Of a stretch of 64,000 nucleotides of DNA, positions 18,559-27,883 are shown piece after piece. The DNA comes from Gammaproteobacteria bacterium. Its GTDB lineage: Bacteria > Pseudomonadota > Gammaproteobacteria > JAJPIJ01. Below the pieces are notes generated by a model. That model saw nothing but the letters and a program-made list of their open reading frames with translations. It had not been told where the DNA came from and made no database searches. The DNA lies in the NCBI GenBank assembly GCA_035501935.1, contig DATJVC010000008.1, positions 1 through 64,000 of the forward strand. Direction: 5' to 3'. Within the stretch, counting starts at the first letter, position 1; the number at the start of each line of letters is the position of its first letter. Made by a program: the position numbers and the translations under genes.

Positions 18559-19584
18559 TCATGTGGTCTGATGATTCAACGCCGTCTGCTTCTCCAGTTC
18601 ATCAAGCAAACGGAGCAATGGCGTCAGTGCGGAATAACGCGCGGCGGCATGACGCACGTAATTCACGAAGCGCGGCGTGTCGCTGAGATAACGCGGTTTG
18701 CCGTCGCGGTGATGAATGCGGGCGAAGATGCCAAGCACCTTCAGATGGCGCTGCAAACCCATCCATTCCAGATCGCGGTAATACTCGCCGAAATCCGCGG
18801 GCACGGGCAGTCCCGCTTTTCTGGCCTTTTCCCAATAGCGGATGACCCAATCCAGCACCTGCTCCTCCTCCCAGCTGATGAAGGCGTCTTTGAACAGTGA
18901 AATCACATCGTAAGTGACGGGCCCGTAGACCGCGTCCTGGAAATCGATAATGCCTGGATTCGGATCGCTTACCATGAGATTGCGCGGCATGTAGTCGCGG
19001 TGCACGAACACCCGCGGTTGCGACAGATTCTGCCGGATGATCGACGTGAATGCCGCCGTCAATATTTGCTGTTGCCGCGATGTGAGCGTCAGTTTCAAAT
19101 GCCGCCCCACGTACCATTCCGGAAAAAGATCGAGTTCGCGCCGCAGCAGCGCCTCATCATAAGACGGCAGGATTTCAGGCCGGCTGGCCAGCTGCCATAG
19201 AATCAAGGCATCGACTGCATCGCGGAAGAGCGAAGCGGCGTTTTCATTGTTCAGCACATCGAGGTAAGTCCGGGTACCCAGATCGCTCAGCAGCAGAAAC
19301 CCCTGCGCCAGATCCTGGGCGAGAATTTCCGGTGCATGCAGTCGCGCTGCATGCAGCAGCCCCGCCACCTTGATGAATTGCCGGCAGTCCTCCTTGTCCG
19401 GCGGCGCGTCCATGACGATGACGGTGCGACCGGGCAGTTGCGCGCGGAAATGGCGGCGGAAGCTCGCGTCCACCGAAACGGGCTGCAAATCCAGCACCGG
19501 CTCGGCAACCGCCTGCCGCAACCATTGACGCAACGACTCCAGCCGAGAGTCAGCAGCAGTGGTGAAATCCGCAGCAGTGCTCAC
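18559..19584 (-). CDS. amgK: Anomeric MurNAc/GlcNAc kinase
   Basis: AmgK phosphorylates the anomeric carbon of N-acetylmuramate, feeding MurU. The 341-residue protein has an aminoglycoside phosphotransferase/choline kinase fold, with VHRDYMPRNLMV (catalytic loop) and GIIDFQDAVYGPVTYDV (metal-binding Asp). The VDASFRRHFR...VIVMDAPP N-lobe pattern is typical of AmgK. It heads an apparent amgK-murU-mltF transcript. Confidence 0.9.
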   Translation of the reverse strand: MSTAADFTTAADSRLESLRQWLRQAVAEPVLDLQPVSVDASFRRHFRAQLPGRTVIVMDAPPDKEDCRQFIKVAGLLHAARLHAPEILAQDLAQGFLLLSDLGTRTYLDVLNNENAASLFRDAVDALILWQLASRPEILPSYDEALLRRELDLFPEWYVGRHLKLTLTSRQQQILTAAFTSIIRQNLSQPRVFVHRDYMPRNLMVSDPNPGIIDFQDAVYGPVTYDVISLFKDAFISWEEEQVLDWVIRYWEKARKAGLPVPADFGEYYRDLEWMGLQRHLKVLGIFARIHHRDGKPRYLSDTPRFVNYVRHAAARYSALTPLLRLLDELEKQTALNHQTT

Positions 19585-19611
19585 GTGGGGGCCGGATGGG
19601 GGAAACGGTTT

Positions 19612-19923
19612 CTAGCCGAAATGGCAGACATAATCTAGCGTCTCCAGCGTCTCAATTTCAAAGTTCGAATTGCCCGGTACGCGAAACTGCCCGCCCGTCT
19701 TGAAAGTATGCCAATCCGGCGAACCTGCAAATTTCACGCGGCACACGCCGCTGTTGATCTCCATTAACTCCGGGGTGGACGTATTGAAGGTCAGTTTGCC
19801 CGGGAGAATCACCCCCACCGTCTTGCGTGCGCCGTCCGCAAACAAAACGGTGTGGCTGACGCATTTTCCGTCGAAATAAACATTGGCCTTTTTGATGATG
19901 CTGACGTTGTCGAATCGTGACAT
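19612..19923 (-). CDS. ppnP: Pyrimidine/purine nucleoside phosphorylase PpnP
   Basis: PpnP (formerly YaiE/DUF1255) is a small cupin that cleaves several nucleosides with phosphate. The 103-residue product matches the family over its full length, including [20 protein letters not shown] and the C-terminal [10 protein letters not shown]. It lies just upstream of amgK on the same strand, but the role is nucleoside salvage and any functional link is not evident. Confidence 0.93.
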   Translation of the reverse strand: MSRFDNVSIIKKANVYFDGKCVSHTVLFADGARKTVGVILPGKLTFNTSTPELMEINSGVCRVKFAGSPDWHTFKTGGQFRVPGNSNFEIETLETLDYVCHFG

Positions 19924-20015
19924 GAAAAAATTATCCGGAAGTGAAATGAATGACGAATGGTAGCAAATACCGCTGCGTGGACGGAACTTGGTGATAACGG
20001 CGGGAAGGCGGAGGG

Positions 20016-21047
20016 CTACAAAAACAATCCAGGCAAATCCACGCTGGAACGTTCTCCAAGCGCGTCGAAATTGGACGCAAGCCAGATCCCGGCGCGTTGC
20101 CGGCCTTCATCCCGCAAATGGCCTAGAAACGAGGGCAGGGTATTGTAATGGCTGCCGGCGCCGAGTTTCTGCATCATGTCATTGGCCTCGATGATGTGCA
20201 GGCGCAGCTGGCGTAGACGACGCTCAAGCTTACCGCCCGGAAACCAGCTTTGTTCAATCTGCTCCTTGCACAATGTGATGGCGCGCATCTCGCGCAGAAA
20301 CGCGGTATTAAAACTGATTTCCTGCTGGCGGCGGCGTATGCCGGCCACCGTGGTCGGCACTTTTTTCCGTTCCAGCGGCTCGAGCATGATGACGGTGATG
20401 TCGGGACAGTTGACGTTGAAAATCAGCGGGAAGAGCGGTGGATTGCCGGCATAGCCGCCATCCCAATAATGCTGGCCGTCGATCTCGATCGCGTGATGCA
20501 AGGACGGCAGACAGGCGGAAGCCAGCACCGCGTCGAGCGAAAGCTCGTGGTTTTCAAAGACACGAATCTTGCCCGTCTGGACATTGGTGGCGCTGATGAA
20601 CACGCGGATGGCGTTCTTGCTGCGCAGGCGATCGAAATCCACCAACGGCGCCAGGACATCCTTGATGGGGTTCAGCCCCAGCGGATTCATCTCATACGGC
20701 GACCAGACCTGGTACAAATCAAGATAAGACTTCAAGGCGGGCAGGGGTGAAGCGGTCTTCCGCCAGGCCGCGAGCGGGTGCGCTGCCTGAGCACCGAGCG
20801 AACTGAGTTCGGCGATTCCGGTCCAGAACTGGTGGAGGGCGGTGCGCGCCGCTTCCGGCCCGCCGCAAGCCAGGCCGTGGGCCAGCACCACCGCATTGAT
20901 GGCGCCGGAACTGGTGCCGCTGACGCCGTCAATGCAGATGTGATTGTCTTCGAGCAGACGGTCGAGCACGCCCCAGGTAAATGCACCATGCGAACCGCCG
21001 CCCTGCAGGGCGAGGCTGGTGCTCTTAAGGTTGTTATTCGGGATCAT
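20016..21047 (-). CDS. Patatin-like phospholipase
   Basis: This 343-residue protein has the patatin oxyanion motif [15 protein letters not shown], the nucleophile elbow GVSGTSSG (Ser in GTSSG), and the partner Asp in [10 protein letters not shown]. These define a Ser-Asp dyad acyl hydrolase (RssA/YlbK-like, PF01734). No signal peptide is seen. The frame is open to a GTG at 21080, but the ATG at 21047 is favoured; neither has a clear SD. It is divergent from kdsD. The physiological lipid substrate is unknown. Confidence 0.88.
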   Translation of the reverse strand: MIPNNNLKSTSLALQGGGSHGAFTWGVLDRLLEDNHICIDGVSGTSSGAINAVVLAHGLACGGPEAARTALHQFWTGIAELSSLGAQAAHPLAAWRKTASPLPALKSYLDLYQVWSPYEMNPLGLNPIKDVLAPLVDFDRLRSKNAIRVFISATNVQTGKIRVFENHELSLDAVLASACLPSLHHAIEIDGQHYWDGGYAGNPPLFPLIFNVNCPDITVIMLEPLERKKVPTTVAGIRRRQQEISFNTAFLREMRAITLCKEQIEQSWFPGGKLERRLRQLRLHIIEANDMMQKLGAGSHYNTLPSFLGHLRDEGRQRAGIWLASNFDALGERSSVDLPGLFL

Positions 21048-21233
21048 CCAAACATCATATTGCAGTGCAGCAAATACCACAACGCCATTCGGGATATTAG
21101 TGCGTACTTATTGACCAACTATATGATGGGACAACCGTTTTATTTACTTAAACGAATAATTGCGAGCGCCGGTTTGCGCCCAACGGCGGGATCAGTTGAA
21201 ATACGTCCACAAGAACCGATTTCGCAACCACTC

Positions 21234-22247
21234 ATGCCAAAAATCAAATCCTCCAGCGCGGCCAAATCGCCGACGCCGGCGTCATCTGGTGTACTGATTC
21301 TGGGCCGGGCCGTCATTGAAACGGAAGCGGCGGCCATTGGTGCGCTGGCGACACGGGTGGATGAGAATTTTGCCGCTGCGGTGCGCTGCATGCTCACCTG
21401 CACGGGCCGCATCGTGGTCATCGGCATGGGCAAGAGCGGCCACATCGGCGGCAAGATCGCCGCGACACTTGCCAGCACCGGCACGCCCGCCTTTTTTGTA
21501 CACCCCGGCGAGGCCAGCCACGGCGACATGGGCATGATCACGGCCAAGGATGTCGTGCTGGCATTATCAAATTCCGGCGAGACCACCGAATTGCTGGTGC
21601 TGCTGCCGCAGATCAAGCGGCTGGGTGTGCCATTAATCGCGCTGACCGGCAGCCCCGCCTCCACGCTCGGAAGGGCGGCAACCGTCGTGATCAATGTCTC
21701 GGTGGCGCAGGAGGCCTGCCCGCTCGGTCTGGCGCCGACGTCCAGTACCACAGCGGCGCTGGCGATGGGCGACGCGCTGGCGGTGGCGCTGCTCGACGCG
21801 CGCGGTTTTTCACCGGAGGATTTCGCCCAGGCGCATCCGGGCGGCAGTCTCGGACGGCGTTTGCTGCTCAGGATCAGCGACATCATGCACACCGGCGATG
21901 ACATGCCGGCGGTGGCGGAGGATACGCTGCTGCGCGACGCGCTGATGGTGATGACGCAGAAAGGCCTGGGCATGACGGCGGTGGTGGACGGGAACCGCCG
22001 CGTGCTGGGCGTGTTCACCGACGGCGATCTGCGCCGGGCGCTGGATGGCGGCATCGATGTGCACCGCGTGCGGGTGGGCGGGGTCATGACGCGCAACGGC
22101 AAGACCGCGCGCGCCGATCAACTGGCGGCCGAGGCGCTGGCGCTGATGCAAAAACACAAGATCAACGCGCTCCTGATTGTCGACGACCGGCAAACGCTGC
22201 AAGGCGTGCTCAACATGCATGACCTGCTGCGCGCGGGGGTGGTGTGA
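21234..22247 (+). CDS. kdsD: Arabinose-5-phosphate isomerase (KpsF/GutQ family)
   Basis: KdsD interconverts ribulose-5-phosphate and arabinose-5-phosphate, the first step to KDO of lipopolysaccharide. The 337-residue product has an N-terminal SIS domain (IVVIGMGKSGHIGGKIA, ALSNSGETTELL) and two C-terminal CBS domains (about 210-335). The reading frame is open far upstream on the antisense of the patatin gene, but family length points to the ATG at 21234, although its SD is weak. It overlaps kdsC by 4 bp. Confidence 0.94.
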   Translation: MPKIKSSSAAKSPTPASSGVLILGRAVIETEAAAIGALATRVDENFAAAVRCMLTCTGRIVVIGMGKSGHIGGKIAATLASTGTPAFFVHPGEASHGDMGMITAKDVVLALSNSGETTELLVLLPQIKRLGVPLIALTGSPASTLGRAATVVINVSVAQEACPLGLAPTSSTTAALAMGDALAVALLDARGFSPEDFAQAHPGGSLGRRLLLRISDIMHTGDDMPAVAEDTLLRDALMVMTQKGLGMTAVVDGNRRVLGVFTDGDLRRALDGGIDVHRVRVGGVMTRNGKTARADQLAAEALALMQKHKINALLIVDDRQTLQGVLNMHDLLRAGVV

Positions 22248-22789
22248 GCAAAGGAGGCAAGGCGCTGCGCAAACGCGCCGCGGCGATCAAACTGGTGGTG
22301 TTCGACGTGGATGGCACGCTCACCGACGGTGGCCTGGTGCTCGGCCCCAACGGCCAGGAATTCAAGGTATTCCACGTCCGCGACGGCCAGGGGATGGTGA
22401 TGTTGCGCGAGGCGGGGCTGGAGGTGGCGATTGTCACCAGCCGCAGTTCCGAGGTCGTGGCCGATCGCATGCGCGCGCTGGGCATCCGCTACGTGTACCA
22501 GGGCTACAGCGACAAGCTGTCGATATTTCAGGAGTTACTGACGGCGTTGAATCTGCGGCCGGTGCAGTGTGCCTGTGTCGGCGATGATCTGACTGATCTG
22601 CCGCTGCTGACGCGCGCCGGGCTGGCGGTGGCCGTGGCCGACGCGCACCCGGCGGTGCTTGACAGCGCCCACTGGTGCACGCAATTGCCGGGTGGCCGGG
22701 GCGCGGCGCGCGAGGTGTGTGATTTCATACTGGATGCCCAGGGGCGCCTGGCCGCCATGACCGCAAGATATGCGGGTGGCAAATTCTGA
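22244..22789 (+). CDS. kdsC: KDO-8-phosphate phosphatase
   Basis: KdsC is a tetrameric HAD-superfamily phosphatase releasing KDO from KDO-8-phosphate. The 181-residue protein has motif I VVFDVDGTLTDG, motif II VTSR and motif IV GDDLTDLPLL. No cap domain is present, as usual for this subfamily. The GTG start overlaps the kdsD stop (GTGA), indicating coupled translation. Confidence 0.96.
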   Translation: MSKGGKALRKRAAAIKLVVFDVDGTLTDGGLVLGPNGQEFKVFHVRDGQGMVMLREAGLEVAIVTSRSSEVVADRMRALGIRYVYQGYSDKLSIFQELLTALNLRPVQCACVGDDLTDLPLLTRAGLAVAVADAHPAVLDSAHWCTQLPGGRGAAREVCDFILDAQGRLAAMTARYAGGKF

Positions 22790-22801
22790 TGCCGATCGAC
22801 C

Positions 22802-23386
22802 ATGTGGCGTGATTTAGCGCGGCGCCACGGTGTGCAACTGGCGTTGCTGGTGGCGGTGCTGCTGACCGGCTGGTGGCTGTACGACCTCGATCGTGAAGCC
22901 ATGCGCGCCAAGGCGTTGAAAACGCATGAGCCGGATTATTTCATGGAAAATTTTGTACGCACACAGCTGGACACCGCGGGGCAGAAGAAACACCGCCTGC
23001 AGGCCAAAATGATGCTGCACTATCCCGATGATGGCAGCACCGAGCTGGTTCAACCGCTGCTGGAAGTCTACAATGCCGACGGCCCGCCCTGGCACGTCAA
23101 GTCGGAACGCGGTTGGATCAGCGCGAAACACGATCTGGTATTGTTGCGGGGCGAGGTGCAGATTTGGCGCGAGACCGCGGGTGGCGCGCGCGATTTCGAG
23201 GTGCTGACGCGCGATGTGCGCGTACTGCCCGATGATCGTTACGCCGAGACCGCGCAGCCCGCAATCATCCGCTCGCCGAGCGCCGAATATCACGCCGTGG
23301 GCATGCGGGCATGGCTCGACGAAAACCGGCTGGAACTGCTGAAGCAGGTGCGAGGACATCATGAAGTCCATGCGAATGCGTCGTAA
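22802..23386 (+). CDS. lptC: LPS export protein LptC
   Basis: LptC is a bitopic inner-membrane protein that passes LPS from LptB2FG to LptA. The 194-residue product has one N-terminal membrane helix (about 11-28) and a periplasmic beta-jellyroll with the family segments EPDYFMENF and HYPDDGSTEL. It lies between kdsC and lptA in the conserved order, and its end overlaps lptA by 26 bp. Confidence 0.95.
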   Translation: MWRDLARRHGVQLALLVAVLLTGWWLYDLDREAMRAKALKTHEPDYFMENFVRTQLDTAGQKKHRLQAKMMLHYPDDGSTELVQPLLEVYNADGPPWHVKSERGWISAKHDLVLLRGEVQIWRETAGGARDFEVLTRDVRVLPDDRYAETAQPAIIRSPSAEYHAVGMRAWLDENRLELLKQVRGHHEVHANAS

Positions 23387-23909
23387 ATCCGCGTGGTGGC
23401 TGTGTCTCTGGATGGCGTGGGGAGCCGCCCATGCCCTGTCCACCGACAAGGACCAACCCATAGAAATCGAAGCGGACACCGCGCAACTCGACAAGGGCAA
23501 ACAGGTGACGATATACACCGGCAATGTCGTGGTGGTTCAGGGCAGCATCCGCATGACCGGAGACAAACTGACGGTATATTACGATGACAGCCAGCAACTC
23601 AAAGACGCCTTCCTCGACGGCCATCCGGCCTATTTCAAGCAGCGTCCGGATGGCAAAAAGGAGGATTTCGAAGGCTGGGCGCTCAAGATGGAATATCACG
23701 CCAAGGAAAATCTGCTGCACTTGATCGATCAGGCCAAACTCAAGCAGGGCGATCAGGTCATGACCGGCGCCCGTATCAGCTACGATACCCAAAACAGCGT
23801 GCTCACCGCCCGCGGCGCGGCCGCCGTCAAGACCGGCCCAGAAACCGGCAAGGCCGGCGCGCCGTCCGGCCGCGTAAAGATCATCATCCCGCCCAAGAAG
23901 AAACCCTGA
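23361..23909 (+). CDS. lptA: LPS transport periplasmic protein LptA
   Basis: LptA forms the periplasmic bridge that carries LPS to LptD/E. The 182-residue protein has a signal peptide ending near HALSTDKD and the OstA-type jellyroll, with the motifs PIEIEADTAQLD and YTGNVVVVQGSIRM. The Pro/Lys-rich C-terminal tail is typical. lptB starts 3 bp later. Confidence 0.95.
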   Translation: MKSMRMRRKSAWWLCLWMAWGAAHALSTDKDQPIEIEADTAQLDKGKQVTIYTGNVVVVQGSIRMTGDKLTVYYDDSQQLKDAFLDGHPAYFKQRPDGKKEDFEGWALKMEYHAKENLLHLIDQAKLKQGDQVMTGARISYDTQNSVLTARGAAAVKTGPETGKAGAPSGRVKIIIPPKKKP

Positions 23910-23912
23910 CGC

Positions 23913-24638
23913 ATGAGCGTATTGGCCGCCCGCCATCTCAGCAAGAAATACAAACAGCGCGAGGTGGTGAAGGATGTCAGTCTCACGATCCAGGATGGTG
24001 AGGTTGTCGGTCTGCTGGGGCCGAACGGCGCCGGAAAGACCACCAGCTTTTACATGATCGTCGGACTGGTGCCGTGCGACGAAGGCACCATCCATCTGGA
24101 TGACCATGATCTGACCCGGCTGCCCATCGACCGCCGCGCCCGGCTGGGTCTCGGCTATCTGCCGCAAGAGGCCTCAATATTCCGCAAACTGACGGTCGAG
24201 GAAAACCTGCTGGCGGTGTTGCAGGTGGTGCCGGGATTGTCCCCCGAACAACAAAGGCGGCAGATGGAGGAACTGCTGCGCGAATTCCATCTGGAGACGG
24301 TACGCAGATCCCAGGGCGTGAGTCTTTCAGGCGGCGAGCGGCGCCGCGTCGAGATCGCGCGGGCATTGGCCCTGCGGCCGCGGTTTCTGCTGCTGGACGA
24401 ACCCTTCGCCGGCGTCGATCCGATCTCAGTCAACGGCATACAGGAGATCATCCGGAAGCTTTCAGGCAAAGGCATCGGCGTGCTGGTCACCGATCACAAC
24501 GTGCGCGAGACGCTGACCATCTGCCACCGCGCCTACATCGTCAACGAAGGGCGCATTATCGCCGAGGGCGGCCCGAAAACCATCCTTGAACACAAGCAGG
24601 TCCGAGACGTATATCTCGGCGACGGATTCCGCATGTAA
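23913..24638 (+). CDS. lptB: LPS export ABC transporter ATPase LptB
   Basis: LptB is the ATPase of the LptB2FG exporter. The 241-residue subunit shows Walker [10 protein letters not shown], the Q-loop in [15 protein letters not shown] signature LSGGERRR, Walker [14 protein letters not shown], and the switch His in [10 protein letters not shown]. The permease genes lptF and lptG are elsewhere, as is normal. Confidence 0.98.
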   Translation: MSVLAARHLSKKYKQREVVKDVSLTIQDGEVVGLLGPNGAGKTTSFYMIVGLVPCDEGTIHLDDHDLTRLPIDRRARLGLGYLPQEASIFRKLTVEENLLAVLQVVPGLSPEQQRRQMEELLREFHLETVRRSQGVSLSGGERRRVEIARALALRPRFLLLDEPFAGVDPISVNGIQEIIRKLSGKGIGVLVTDHNVRETLTICHRAYIVNEGRIIAEGGPKTILEHKQVRDVYLGDGFRM

Positions 24639-24708
24639 TTGATTGTTAATGTAAATTCAAATCAATAGTCGAGAGGTGCAGCGCAGTATGCATTTCTCAT
24701 GCCTGTTG

Positions 24709-24752
24709 CTGTTTTTGAGCTAAACTAAAAGTATAAAATAAGCTCAAAACAG
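24709..24752. repeat. Inverted repeat upstream of rpoN
   Basis: CTGTTTTTGAGCT and AGCTCAAAACAG flank an AT-rich 18-bp centre that contains TATAAAATA. It could be an operator surrounding an rpoN promoter or a bidirectional hairpin; the sequence alone does not decide. It sits in the 154-bp lptB-rpoN gap. Confidence 0.45.
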
Positions 24753-24792
24753 AAAATCACCCAACGATAAAAAACAGGCGGCGCGCGGCGAC

Positions 24793-26352
24793 ATGAAGCA
24801 GTCCATTCAACTCCGGTTGGGCCACAGTCTGACCATGACACCGCAATTGCAACAGGCGATCCGGCTGTTGCAATTGTCGAGCATGGAATTAAGCGCCGAG
24901 ATTCAACAGGCGCTGGAATCCAACATGATGTTGGAAATGGCCGATGATGAAAACGAACCGGCGGCCGCGGATTCAAATAACGGCGGGGAGCATGTGGCTG
25001 ATGCCGCCGCCCCGGCGTCTTCTCCGGAGACGGAACCGGCGGCCGAATCACGGACGGAATGGGAGTCTGAAGTCGATCGTTCCGCGCCTGCCGAGGCGTC
25101 GTCTGCCGAGGAATCGGAAACAGATTCTGAAACGGCCCGTGAAAGAGAAATTCCCGATGATCTGCCCGTGGATACAGCCTGGGATGATATTTACGACGGC
25201 ACGCCAGTGCGCACGCCATCAGGCGGCGAGGCGGATTCGGAATGGGAGGAACAGCGATGCGCCGCCGAGTCGCTCAGGGATCACTTGTCCTGGCAGCTCA
25301 ACGTGACGCCGATGAATGAATCCGACCGCGCCATCGCCGTTGCGGTCATCGACGCCATCAACGCCGATGGTTACCTGACCGCCACGCCCGAGGAGATCAA
25401 GGAGACACTGGGACCGGACAGCAGCGTGGAGCTCGATGAAGTCGTCGCGGTCATCAAGCATATCCAGCAGTTTGATCCGCCCGGCGTGGCCGCCCGCGAT
25501 CTGGGGGAGTCGCTGCGCCTGCAGTTGGATCAGTGTCCGCCGGAGATGCCATGGCTGGCCGAGGCCCGGAAGCTGGTCAACGAACATCTGGCCCTGCTGG
25601 CAGAGCGTGATTTCCAGCAGCTCATGCGGCGCCTGAAACTGACGCGCGAGGAATTACAGCAGGTGGTGGCGCTCATCCAGACCCTCGACCCCCGCCCCGG
25701 CACCCGCTACAGCAGCGAGGCAGTGGAGTACGTCACGCCGGACGTCTATGTGCGCAAAAAAAACGGCGCCTGGCTGGTCGAACTCAACCCGGATCTGCTG
25801 CCCAATCTACGCATCAATCGGCGCTATGCCGCCATGATCCGGCGCGCCGACAACAGCCCCGATAACGCCTCGCTGCGCGCCCATCTGCAGGAGGCGCGCT
25901 GGTTCATCAAAAGCCTGCAGAGCCGCGGCGAAACCCTGCTCAAAGTCGCCACCGCCATCGTCGAGCGCCAGCGGGCCTTCCTCGAGCACGGCCCGGAGGC
26001 GATGAAGCCGCTGGTGCTTGCGGACATCGCCGAGGCACTGGGCCTGCACGAATCCACCATCTCGCGCGTGACCACGCGCAAATACATGCACACTCCGCGC
26101 GGTATTTACGAACTCAAATACTTTTTCTCCAGTCACGTCAGCACCGCCGGCGGCGGCGAGGCCTCCTCCACCGCCATCCGCGCCGTGATTAAGAAACTGA
26201 TCGACGCCGAGACACCGTCAAAACCCTTGAGTGACAGCGCGCTTGCGAAGATATTGACGGAGCAGGGCGTCAACGTGGCCCGCCGCACGGTGGCGAAATA
26301 CCGCGAGGCGATGAACATCGCGCCGTCGCACGAACGCAAGCGGCTGACTTGA
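24793..26352 (+). CDS. rpoN: RNA polymerase sigma-54 factor
   Basis: RpoN directs transcription from -24/-12 promoters with AAA+ activators. The 519-residue protein has the Gln/Leu-rich region I (LRLGHSLTMTPQLQQAIRLL) that contacts activators. A strongly acidic region II (about 50-140) precedes the core-binding domain, and the C-terminus has the helix-turn-helix and RpoN box ARRTVAKYRE. It is preceded by lptB and followed by hpf, the usual order. Confidence 0.98.
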   Translation: MKQSIQLRLGHSLTMTPQLQQAIRLLQLSSMELSAEIQQALESNMMLEMADDENEPAAADSNNGGEHVADAAAPASSPETEPAAESRTEWESEVDRSAPAEASSAEESETDSETAREREIPDDLPVDTAWDDIYDGTPVRTPSGGEADSEWEEQRCAAESLRDHLSWQLNVTPMNESDRAIAVAVIDAINADGYLTATPEEIKETLGPDSSVELDEVVAVIKHIQQFDPPGVAARDLGESLRLQLDQCPPEMPWLAEARKLVNEHLALLAERDFQQLMRRLKLTREELQQVVALIQTLDPRPGTRYSSEAVEYVTPDVYVRKKNGAWLVELNPDLLPNLRINRRYAAMIRRADNSPDNASLRAHLQEARWFIKSLQSRGETLLKVATAIVERQRAFLEHGPEAMKPLVLADIAEALGLHESTISRVTTRKYMHTPRGIYELKYFFSSHVSTAGGGEASSTAIRAVIKKLIDAETPSKPLSDSALAKILTEQGVNVARRTVAKYREAMNIAPSHERKRLT

Positions 26353-26387
26353 AATTTAATTCACGGATAACAAATGAGGAAACAACA

Positions 26388-26699
26388 ATGCGCATCAATC
26401 TGACCGGCAGCCATCTCGAGGTGACCCCCGCGCTGCGCGAATACGTGCAGGACAAATTCGCCCGTGTCGAGCGGCATTTTGATCATGTCACGGCCATCCA
26501 CATCATCCTGGCGGTGGAGAAGCAGCGGCACAAGGCGGAGGCGGAACTGCATGTCAGCGGCGCCAATCTGTACGCCGGTGCCGAACACGACGACATGTAC
26601 GCCGCCATCGATCTCATGATGGACAAGCTCGACCGGCAGGTGAAGAAGCACAAGGAAAAACTCACCGATCACCACCGCCGCGAGGCCAGAAGGCGCTGA
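26388..26699 (+). CDS. hpf: Ribosome hibernation promoting factor (short HPF)
   Basis: HPF binds the 30S subunit and favours 100S ribosome dimers in stationary phase. The 103-residue product begins MRINLTGSHLEVTPALREYV and lacks the C-terminal extension of long HPF. It therefore probably works with RMF-type factors or alone. The ATG at 26388 has a GAGGAAA SD; the in-frame codons from 26349 are leader. Confidence 0.95.
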   Translation: MRINLTGSHLEVTPALREYVQDKFARVERHFDHVTAIHIILAVEKQRHKAEAELHVSGANLYAGAEHDDMYAAIDLMMDKLDRQVKKHKEKLTDHHRREARRR

Positions 26700-26717
26700 T
26701 GCCGGAGACAATCGATC

Positions 26718-27581
26718 ATGGGCCCCAAACGGCTGGTCGTGATTTCAGGGCTGTCCGGCGCCGGCAAGACCGAGGCGCTGCACACCCTGGAAGACACGGG
26801 TTTCTATTGTGTCGACAACCTGCCGCTGGGGTTTCTGGCGGAATTCGCGGGCGAGGTCGCCGCCAGCCGCTGGCCAGGCTATCAACAGGTGGCGGTGGGC
26901 ATCGATGCGCGCAGTGCGGTGGAAAATCTCACCGGCCTTCCGCCTGCGCTGCGGCAACTGAAGTCCGCTGCCCTGGCGGTGGAACTTGTCTTCATTGAGG
27001 CCAGCGATGAGATACTGCTTAAACGCTTCAGCGAAACACGACGGCGGCACCCGTTATCGGGCGAAAGTCTGCCGCTTCCGGGCGCCATCGCCGCGGAGCG
27101 GGAACGGCTGGCGCCGCTGGCCGAGTACGCCGATCTGCGCGTAGATACCAGCGCCATGCACGTCCACCGGCTGCGCGAATGGGTTCGGGAACGAGTGGCC
27201 CGTCGCGTTGTCGGACGGTTATCGCTGCAATTGCTGTCCTTCGGCTATAAAAACGGGGTGCCGCCGGAATCGGATTTTGTTTTCGATGCGCGGGGCCTGC
27301 CCAATCCGCACTGGGAGGCGGAATTGCGCGATCGATCTGGTCTGGATGCGGAGGTGCGGGCGTTTCTGGACGCCTCCCCGCTGGCGCAGGAGCTGGCGGA
27401 GCAAATCGGGCGATTCATGCTGGCTTGGATACCGCGGTTTGAAGCGGAAGATCGGCCCTATTTGACCGTGGCGGTGGGCTGCACTGGCGGCCGCCACCGT
27501 TCGGTCTATGTGACGGAACGCCTGGCCGAGTCCCTGCGCGACGGTGGCCGTGCGGTGCTCATCAGTCACCGCGATTTGTAA
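26718..27581 (+). CDS. rapZ: RNase adapter protein RapZ
   Basis: RapZ (YvcJ family) is a nucleotide-binding protein. In enterobacteria it delivers GlmZ sRNA to RNase E to control glucosamine-6-phosphate synthase. The 287 residues contain Walker A GLSGAGKTEA, the YCVDNLPLGF block, and the conserved C-terminal domain with GCTGGRHRSVY. It lies directly after hpf; the ptsN gene usually placed here is absent. Confidence 0.96.
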   Translation: MGPKRLVVISGLSGAGKTEALHTLEDTGFYCVDNLPLGFLAEFAGEVAASRWPGYQQVAVGIDARSAVENLTGLPPALRQLKSAALAVELVFIEASDEILLKRFSETRRRHPLSGESLPLPGAIAAERERLAPLAEYADLRVDTSAMHVHRLREWVRERVARRVVGRLSLQLLSFGYKNGVPPESDFVFDARGLPNPHWEAELRDRSGLDAEVRAFLDASPLAQELAEQIGRFMLAWIPRFEAEDRPYLTVAVGCTGGRHRSVYVTERLAESLRDGGRAVLISHRDL

Positions 27582-27607
27582 ATCGTGCTTAACATGACGA
27601 AGAGAGA

Positions 27608-27883
27608 ATGAAAATGATGCGGCAGACGGTGATGATCAGCAACAAGCTCGGGCTGCATGCCCGTGCCGCCGCCAAGTTCGTGCAGCTGGCCTCCAGCATG
27701 GCCAGCGATATCAAGGTACTGCGCGCGGGCCGCGAAGTGGACGGCAAGAGCATCATGGGCATGATGATGCTGGCGGTGGGCCAGGGCGTGGCCATCGAAA
27801 TCACCGCCAACGGTCCCGACGAGGAACGGGCCCTCAATGAACTCACGCGGCTGGTGCAGGCGCGCTTCGGGGAGGAGCAATGA
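27608..27883 (+). CDS. ptsH: Phosphocarrier protein HPr/NPr
   Basis: This 91-residue protein has the phospho-acceptor His in NKLGLHARAAAKFV and the regulatory-type Ser in GKSIMGMMML. It accepts phosphate from enzyme I (next gene) and passes it to an EIIA. The gene overlaps ptsI by ATGA. Whether it works in a nitrogen-type PTS or another regulatory PTS is not clear. ATGs at 27614 and 27617 are alternative starts. Confidence 0.93.
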   Translation: MKMMRQTVMISNKLGLHARAAAKFVQLASSMASDIKVLRAGREVDGKSIMGMMMLAVGQGVAIEITANGPDEERALNELTRLVQARFGEEQ

